Below, in pieces: positions 59,913 to 64,000 of a stretch of 64,000 bases of DNA; positions within the stretch are counted from its first letter, which is position 1; every line of letters starts with the position of its first letter. The stretch comes from CBDDIP01 sp965229005 (lineage in GTDB: Bacteria > Actinomycetota > Acidimicrobiia > Acidimicrobiales > Ilumatobacteraceae): NCBI GenBank assembly GCA_965229005.1, contig CBDDIP010000001.1:682001-746000 (forward strand). The letters run 5' to 3'. Below the pieces are notes generated by a model, which saw nothing but the letters and a program-made list of their open reading frames with translations, did no database searches and was not told where the DNA came from. Made by a program: the position numbers and the translations under genes.

Positions 59913-60698
59913 TCAACCACCGATCGCCTTCATGTGGTCGAGCACGCTTGCGGCGGTCGGCCGGTCGAGGTGGTCGACGATGCGACCATCGGCGAGGAAC
60001 AGCACACGGTCGGCGAACGCCGCCGCGTTGGCGTCGTGGGTGACCATCACGATCGTCTGCCCGAGCTCGTCGACCGCGCCGCGCATGAACGCCAGGATCT
60101 CGCCGCCGGTGCGGCTGTCGAGGTTCCCGGTGGGTTCGTCGGCGAAGACGATGCGTGGGCGAGTGACCAGTGCACGTGCCACCGCGACGCGCTGCTGCTG
60201 CCCGCCGGACAGCTCGCTCGGCCGGTGGCGCAACCGCGATCCGAGACCGACGGTGTCGACGATCGTCTGCATCCACTGCCGATCCGGCTTGCGGCCGGCG
60301 AGGTCGAGCGGGAGCGTGATGTTCTCTCGCGCCGTCAACGTCGGCACGAGGTTGAACGACTGGAAGATGAAACCGACCTGTTCGCGGCGCACCCGGGTCA
60401 GCTGCTGATCGCCGAGCTTGCCGAGGTCGATGTCACCATCTGCCGTCGACAGGGTGATCGTGCCGCTGTCGAGCGTGTCGAGCCCGGCGAGGCAGTGCAT
60501 CAGCGTGCTCTTCCCACTGCCCGACGGGCCCATCACCGCCGTGAACGCACCGGCGGCGATGTCCACCGAGATGCCGTCGAGGGCGCGCACCTCGGTGCCA
60601 CCGTGGCCGTAGGTCTTCACCGCATCGCGGACTCGAGCGGCAGGAGAATTGGTCGAACGGCGTGGCGCCGAGACCGTGTCGGGGATCGTCGTGAGCAT
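59913..60698 (-). CDS. ABC transporter ATP-binding protein, MacB/LolD type
   Basis: The protein has 261 residues with all motifs intact: Walker A VMGPSGSGKSTLMHCLAGLD, Q-loop FIFQSFNLVPTLTARENI, signature ELSGGQQQRVAVARALVTRP, Walker B IVFADEPTGNLDSRTG and H-loop VMVTHD. It powers the FtsX-type permease encoded downstream in the same operon. TACCGT seven bases before the ATG is its probable -10 box, and a perfect 14-bp palindrome lies 60 bp upstream. Confidence 0.95.
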   Translation of the reverse strand: MLTTIPDTVSAPRRSTNSPAARVRDAVKTYGHGGTEVRALDGISVDIAAGAFTAVMGPSGSGKSTLMHCLAGLDTLDSGTITLSTADGDIDLGKLGDQQLTRVRREQVGFIFQSFNLVPTLTARENITLPLDLAGRKPDRQWMQTIVDTVGLGSRLRHRPSELSGGQQQRVAVARALVTRPRIVFADEPTGNLDSRTGGEILAFMRGAVDELGQTIVMVTHDANAAAFADRVLFLADGRIVDHLDRPTAASVLDHMKAIGG

Positions 60699-60705
60699 GA
60701 TGACG

Positions 60706-60711
60706 ACGGTA
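60706..60711 (-). promoter_or_regulatory. Predicted -10 element (TACCGT), leaderless
   Basis: On the minus strand TACCGT lies seven bases before the ATG of the ABC ATPase gene. Confidence 0.5.
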
Positions 60712-60758
60712 AAGATCCACGTCGAACGGCGGTACGGGGCCTGCTGGCGTCATCACCC

Positions 60759-60772
60759 GGGGGTTAACCCCC
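60759..60772. promoter_or_regulatory. Perfect 14-bp palindrome GGGGGTTAACCCCC
   Basis: A perfect palindrome about 50 bp upstream of the -10 box of the ABC exporter operon. It may be a repressor or activator site; no adjacent regulator gene is present. Confidence 0.45.
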
Positions 60773-60829
60773 CATCTCGGTGCTTCGCCCTCCGTGTTCG
60801 CTCGCTGCGCTCCCTCACCCGAGCTCCAG
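60773..60829. repeat. Interspersed repeat, copy 2
   Basis: It shares ordered blocks CATCTCGGTGCT, TCGCTCGCTGCGCTC, CTCACCCGA and a trailing CAG with the reverse complement of 43502-43567. Copy 1 has about 9 extra bases, so the copies differ by an indel and several substitutions. Confidence 0.6.
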
Positions 60830-60874
60830 CACTCGACACACGCTCGCCTGCCGTGTTCGGGTTCTCGGTCGCGT

Positions 60875-60925
60875 GCTTCTCGTTGCGTGGAGCGACAGGA
60901 AGTGTCGCTGGATGCAACGAGAAGC
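60875..60925. repeat. Two-tier hairpin element, copy B
   Basis: The basal stem is 12 bp and perfect (GCTTCTCGTTGC with GCAACGAGAAGC). It includes the 8-bp basal stem of copy A, followed by internal-loop sides GTGG/GGAT, an apical stem AGCGACA/TGTCGCT and a GGAAG loop. Compared with copy A the apical stem differs at most positions yet remains fully paired. Confidence 0.65.
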
Positions 60926-61021
60926 TGGAACGACCGCGAACGGCAGCTCGATCCACCTCCAGAGCATGGGTTGGGTTGCGGTGGTGAGGTAGCAACCTCG
61001 AACGTCGAGCGCCGGACGGGC

Positions 61022-62320
61022 CTACGTGTTCTTGGGGAGGTCGCTCCAGCTCATGGTGCGGTCGTTGTTCGGTTCCTTGGGCAGGCCGAGGGCGCGCTCG
61101 CCGATGATGTTGCGCTGCACCTGATCGGTGCCGCCGTAGATCGGCGGCGCCTGGGCGAACAGCGCCATCTCGGTCACGAACGCCAGGACCGGGTTGCCGG
61201 TGGCGTCGTCGAGTGCCTTGCGCTGCGTGCTGTCGTAGGCGTGCAACGTGCCACTGGCTCCGGCGATCGCCAGGCCGAGGTCGCGCGAGTGACGCACGAT
61301 GTGGCTCATCGAGAGCTTGGCGATGTTGGCCGCACCGGGGATGTCGCGTCCGGCCGCCTTCTCCGCCTTCAGCCGCATGCCGGCCCACTTGCCGATCTCC
61401 GTCATCGTGTGCAGCTTGACGAGGTCCTGGCGGATCCGCGGATCGCCGATCGTTCCGTTCGCCTTCGCCATCTCCACGAAGAGCTTCATCGAGCCCGCGG
61501 TCATCCCCGCGGCCCCGCCACCGCCGGGCCCGCGTGGGCGAACGAAGTCGCCCGCCCGCTTCGGCAGATCGCCGGCGATGGTGCCGGCAACCGCGAGCGA
61601 CGCTGCGCCATGGCCGCCGGCGCCGAGGCCGGCGCGCTCGAACATCAGCGTCGTGTTCGCCACGGCCCAGCCGTTGTTGAGCCCGCCGATGATCGCGTCG
61701 TCGGGCACGCGCGAGTCGGTGAGGAAGACCTCGTTGAACAACGCCCGCCCGGTCATCTCGCGCAGCGGCCGCACGTCCACCGACGACGGCTGATGCATGT
61801 CGAAGGCGAACCAGGTGATGCCCTGGTGCTTGGGCGACTCGGGGTTCGTGCGGGCGATGAGCATGCCCATGTCGGCCACCTGCCCACCGGAGGTCCACAC
61901 CTTCTGACCGTTGACGATCCACTCGTCGCCGTCGCGAACGGCACGGCTGCCGAGCCCGGCCAGGTCGCTGCCCGCACCCGGCTCGCTGAACAGCTGGCAC
62001 CACGCCTGCTGACCGGTGACGATCGGGCGCACGTAGCGCTCGACCTGTTCAGGCGTGCCGTGCACGGCGATCGTCGGGGCCGCCAGGAGCATGCCCAATC
62101 CGCCGGGCGCTCCGAGCGCTCCGTGTGCCGCGATGCGCATCGCCACAGCGCCGGCGTCGCCGCGCGACAGGTCCTTGCCGTAGGCGTTCGACGGCAGACC
62201 TGGCGCCGCCCAGCCGGATTCGCCGAGCTGCTGCCACCACTCGGCAACGGTGAGGTCGGGGTTCCAGTGCTCGTCCAGCCAGGCGTCGAGCTCATCGAGG
62301 ATGTCGGTCACGTCCGACAT
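61022..62320 (-). CDS. Acyl-CoA dehydrogenase family protein
   Basis: The protein has 432 residues, FAD-dependent. Family blocks are QLFSEPGAGSDLAGLGSRAV followed by WIVNGQKVWTSGGQVADMGM in the middle beta domain, and IYGGTDQVQRNIIGERALGL at the C terminus. The stretch RIAAHGALGAPGGLGMLLAA is the substrate-side helix. The substrate could be a fatty acyl, steroid-derived or other CoA ester. It presumably hands electrons to an ETF, for which the fix-type ETF in this window is one possible partner (inference). Confidence 0.9.
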   Translation of the reverse strand: MSDVTDILDELDAWLDEHWNPDLTVAEWWQQLGESGWAAPGLPSNAYGKDLSRGDAGAVAMRIAAHGALGAPGGLGMLLAAPTIAVHGTPEQVERYVRPIVTGQQAWCQLFSEPGAGSDLAGLGSRAVRDGDEWIVNGQKVWTSGGQVADMGMLIARTNPESPKHQGITWFAFDMHQPSSVDVRPLREMTGRALFNEVFLTDSRVPDDAIIGGLNNGWAVANTTLMFERAGLGAGGHGAASLAVAGTIAGDLPKRAGDFVRPRGPGGGGAAGMTAGSMKLFVEMAKANGTIGDPRIRQDLVKLHTMTEIGKWAGMRLKAEKAAGRDIPGAANIAKLSMSHIVRHSRDLGLAIAGASGTLHAYDSTQRKALDDATGNPVLAFVTEMALFAQAPPIYGGTDQVQRNIIGERALGLPKEPNNDRTMSWSDLPKNT

Positions 62321-62404
62321 CGAACCACGCCGACGGTGCCGCGCTGCGAGTCGGATGGGCCCCGGCCACGTTCCGTGTTCGGCCATCGTGGGTACAGGCC
62401 GTCC

Positions 62405-62818
62405 GTGGAAGCCACCTTGGTGCTCAGTCCGGCGATGCTCGGCAACGACTTGGCTGCGATCGCTCGTGCGCGACGGTGGGTCCGTGGGTTCCTCGACGAA
62501 CGGCACGCGGCCAACGCCGAGCTGACCGCCTCGGCGCTGCTCGTCGTCAGCGAGCTCGTCACCAACGCGATCATCCACGCCCACGCCACTCCCCAGGTCG
62601 TGGTCGCGATCCGACCCGAGCGAGTGACGATCGCCGTCGACGACCCCGACGCCGACCAGCAGGCGGTCCAGGTGCAGTCGGCACCGCTGCCGCAAGGTCG
62701 CATCGGCGGCCGGGGGCTGGCCATCGTCGGGCAGGTGGCGAACCGATGGGGCGTCGAGCCGACGACGGATCGCGTGCCCAACGGCAAGCGGGTGTGGGCC
62801 GAGTTCGACGTCGCTTGA
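62405..62818 (+). CDS. Anti-sigma regulatory kinase-like ATPase (HATPase_c_2)
   Basis: The protein has 137 residues from a GTG at 62405; ATG at 62432 is an alternative. The single GHKL ATPase domain has the N-box LVVSELVTNAIIHAHATP, VTIAVDDPD (G1-like, shortened) and GGRGLAIVGQVANRWGVEP (G2). This is the RsbW/SpoIIAB-like type common in Actinobacteria. The STAS gene 51 bp downstream is its likely antagonist partner. Target sigma factor unknown. Confidence 0.85.
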   Translation: MEATLVLSPAMLGNDLAAIARARRWVRGFLDERHAANAELTASALLVVSELVTNAIIHAHATPQVVVAIRPERVTIAVDDPDADQQAVQVQSAPLPQGRIGGRGLAIVGQVANRWGVEPTTDRVPNGKRVWAEFDVA

Positions 62819-62869
62819 GGTTCGGGCCCGACGAGTTTGGCGAGCCGGTCCGACGGGTACACGGCGGCC

Positions 62870-63205
62870 ATGAGCCTCATCGACAGCACCCTGGTCGTCC
62901 GAGTGGTCCACGATCAGCAGGCGGGGATCGACACCGCCCACCTGCACGTCTCGGGCGAACTGGACGCGCTGTCCGCGGCCACCTTCCGCTCGACCGCCAA
63001 CCAGGCGCTGGCCGACGGCACGGTTCAGCTGCTGGTCGATCTCTCCGAGGTCAGCTTCCTGGACTCCAGTGGGCTGCGGGCCATCATCGGGGTGCGCAAC
63101 GACGCCGCATCGCGTGACGTCCTGATGGTGGTCGGCGGGATGTCCCCGGCCGCCGAGAAGGTGCTGGAGCTGACCGGCCTGATCGAGTCCCTGAAAGCCG
63201 GTTGA
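62870..63205 (+). CDS. STAS-domain anti-sigma factor antagonist
   Basis: The protein has 111 residues. The STAS fold shows AHLHVSGELDALSAATFRST, VQLLVDLSEVSFLDSSGLRA with the regulatory serine pair next to Gly, and a C-terminal KVLELTGLIESLKAG helix. Phosphorylation of the serine by the neighbouring HATPase would be the partner-switch. The ATG at 62870 gives the usual domain length. Confidence 0.92.
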   Translation: MSLIDSTLVVRVVHDQQAGIDTAHLHVSGELDALSAATFRSTANQALADGTVQLLVDLSEVSFLDSSGLRAIIGVRNDAASRDVLMVVGGMSPAAEKVLELTGLIESLKAG

Positions 63206-63220
63206 GGGACAACAGCCTGA

Positions 63221-63796
63221 TCAGGTCAGTGCAGCGAGGCGCGCGGCGAGTTCGTTGACCGTCCGCCAATTGCGCGTGGTCCCACTGACCGACTTGCGCT
63301 TGGCCACGTCCACGGCGAGACGGCTTCGGCCCATGCCGCCGGGCAGGTGCAGATGGATCTCGTCGCCGATCACCTGCAGCTCCTCTGGCGCGTAGCTCGA
63401 CAGATCGAGCGTGGCGACTGCATCCCGTGCCTCAGCGCCCGTGGTCGGCGGGATCAGGAACGTGACGTGCAGGTGCCCGACGTCGGCGGCACCGGCGGCG
63501 AACGGGCTGGATTCGATGACGGCAGCCATCTGTGACCTGGTACGCAGCGTCAGCGCGCACGTGAAACCGAAGCGATCGGTGATTCCCGCTCGAATCGCCG
63601 CGGCGATGTCGGCCGGCTCTCGATCACTTCGGAGCACGACGTTGCCACTCTGGATGTAGCTGCTGACGTCGTCGAAGCCCAGGTCAACGACCATGGCGCA
63701 GAGGTCCTTCATCGGCAGCTTGTTCGATCCGCCGACGTTCACGCCACGCAGCAGCACCGCATACCCCCGTGAGGGTCGTTGTAAATCTGACATCAT
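63221..63796 (-). CDS. DUF1697 family protein
   Basis: The protein has 191 residues. GYAVLLRGVNVGGSNKLPMK, then LCAMVVDLGFDDVSSYIQSG and NVVLRSD are the DUF1697 signature; LHVTFLIPP and a C-terminal RNWRTVNELAARL block also fit. Function is unknown; an alpha/beta ferredoxin-like fold has been found for the family. I chose the ATG at 63796, which has an AATGAT box six bases upstream; a TTG at 63814 would add six residues. Confidence 0.88.
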   Translation of the reverse strand: MMSDLQRPSRGYAVLLRGVNVGGSNKLPMKDLCAMVVDLGFDDVSSYIQSGNVVLRSDREPADIAAAIRAGITDRFGFTCALTLRTRSQMAAVIESSPFAAGAADVGHLHVTFLIPPTTGAEARDAVATLDLSSYAPEELQVIGDEIHLHLPGGMGRSRLAVDVAKRKSVSGTTRNWRTVNELAARLAALT

Positions 63797-63814
63797 TTCG
63801 TCATCATTCTGCAA

Positions 63815-64000
63815 TGAAATTCACCTCGTTCACTCAAGTCGCACGGGCGCGCGGCCGATCCACTTCCATGCGAAGGAACCACCCGCGACCCAGTTTCTCG
63901 CGACCCGCGGTGCGACACGGTGTCACCCGAAGCTTCGCCTTCGGCGCAGCGCTGCTCCTCCTCGGCCAATGCGGCGGCGGTGGATGCACGCCGACGGCCC
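63815..64000 (+). CDS. Possible exported protein, N-terminal fragment (partial)
   Basis: An ATG at 63815 opens a frame that stays open to the window edge (62 codons). A long basic N region (about 45 residues, many Arg) precedes a hydrophobic FGAALLLLGQC core and CGGGGCTPTA, resembling a long signal sequence with a lipobox-like Cys. No domain can be seen yet. An alternative ATG in the same frame lies 19 codons later. It is divergent from DUF1697 with a short, AT-richer gap. Confidence 0.45.

Larger units (their letters stand above)
60699..61021. other. Repeat-rich intergenic region without a gene
   Basis: The 323-bp gap lies between the ABC ATPase start and the acyl-CoA dehydrogenase stop, both minus-strand genes. 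In order it holds the ABC -10 box, the GGGGGTTAACCCCC palindrome, copy 2 of the interspersed repeat, and hairpin element copy B. About 95 bp (60926-61021) next to the dehydrogenase stop shows nothing recognisable. Open frames here lack credible protein features. Confidence 0.7.

Noticed and set aside
1..64000. tRNA, rRNA, riboswitch, prophage, integrase or replication origin signatures
   Set aside because: Reading by eye gave no convincing cloverleaf, rRNA, DnaA-box cluster or mobile-element gene; a tRNAscan/Infernal search would be needed to exclude small RNAs.

Overview
The window is a 64 kb piece of a high-GC actinobacterial chromosome, with short intergenic gaps, many ATGA/GTGA/TGATG start-stop overlaps and strong third-position G/C. 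Mycothione reductase, a mycofactocin branch (MftE, MftF, an OYE/FadH flavoenzyme and an ETF/Fix electron relay), an SCO6745-type protein, ROK kinase, a fused LivH-LivM permease and many GTG starts point to Actinobacteria. The overall flavour is Acidimicrobiia (Ilumatobacter-like). That last step is inference from gene content, with no rRNA or marker tree behind it. No tRNA, rRNA, CRISPR array, integrase, transposase or prophage was seen, and the region looks like stable chromosome.

Layout. 0-6 kb: end of a DUF445 gene, a beta-class DNA methyltransferase translationally coupled to an SDR, an ASCH/winged-helix protein, a large OYE-type flavoenzyme and an ArsR-SRPBCC fusion. 6-8.4 kb: purE-purK-DedA. 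8.3-13.6 kb: a TetR/DHA2-exporter pair with a good palindromic operator, a DUF3291-GNAT fusion and a membrane acyltransferase with SGNH tail. 13.8-17.2 kb: fixB-fixC-fixX-fixA. 17.1-19.5 kb: a second exporter/TetR pair. 19.5-21.5 kb: mftE-mftF. 21.5-29 kb: DUF4395, a divergent alanine-racemase-like protein, a DUF418-like membrane protein, a neutral zinc peptidase, a ROK kinase, a 2OG-Fe(II) oxygenase, an ECF sigma factor with a membrane partner, and uracil-DNA glycosylase. 29-35 kb: a branched-chain-type ABC operon that looks damaged. Its binding-protein gene has two +1 frameshifts, and its ATPase is fused to an MFS domain and stops before Walker B. 35-46.9 kb: type II NADH dehydrogenase, SRPBCC, sulfatase, putrescine enzymes AguA/AguB, YihY, GH3 glucosidase, TauD dioxygenase, SGNH lipoprotein and carotenoid oxygenase. 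47-51.4 kb: an MprAB-like two-component system, a secreted protein and mycothione reductase. 51.4-64 kb: SCO6745 family, ClC channel, M16 protease, alpha/beta hydrolase, FtsX/MacB-type ABC exporter, acyl-CoA dehydrogenase, an anti-sigma kinase/STAS pair, DUF1697 and the start of a possible exported protein.

How the genes fit together. The most coherent system is redox: an OYE/FadH enzyme (3.2 kb), a complete ETF/Fix relay (13.8 kb) and the peptidase and glycosyltransferase that finish mycofactocin (19.5 kb) lie within 18 kb. The early biosynthetic genes mftA-D are absent from the window. AguA and AguB form a putrescine module. mycothione reductase maintains the thiol pool. HATPase/STAS, ECF sigma and the two-component pair are the main regulators.

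Two sequence-level patterns run through the window. First, many first genes carry a TANNNT hexamer 6-9 nt before the start codon, the signature of leaderless transcription, and it also helps choose starts. Second, intergenic gaps hold structured repeats. One is a hairpin found twice whose basal stem is conserved while its apical stem changes sequence but stays paired. Another is an interspersed repeat of about 60 bp found twice in opposite orientation.
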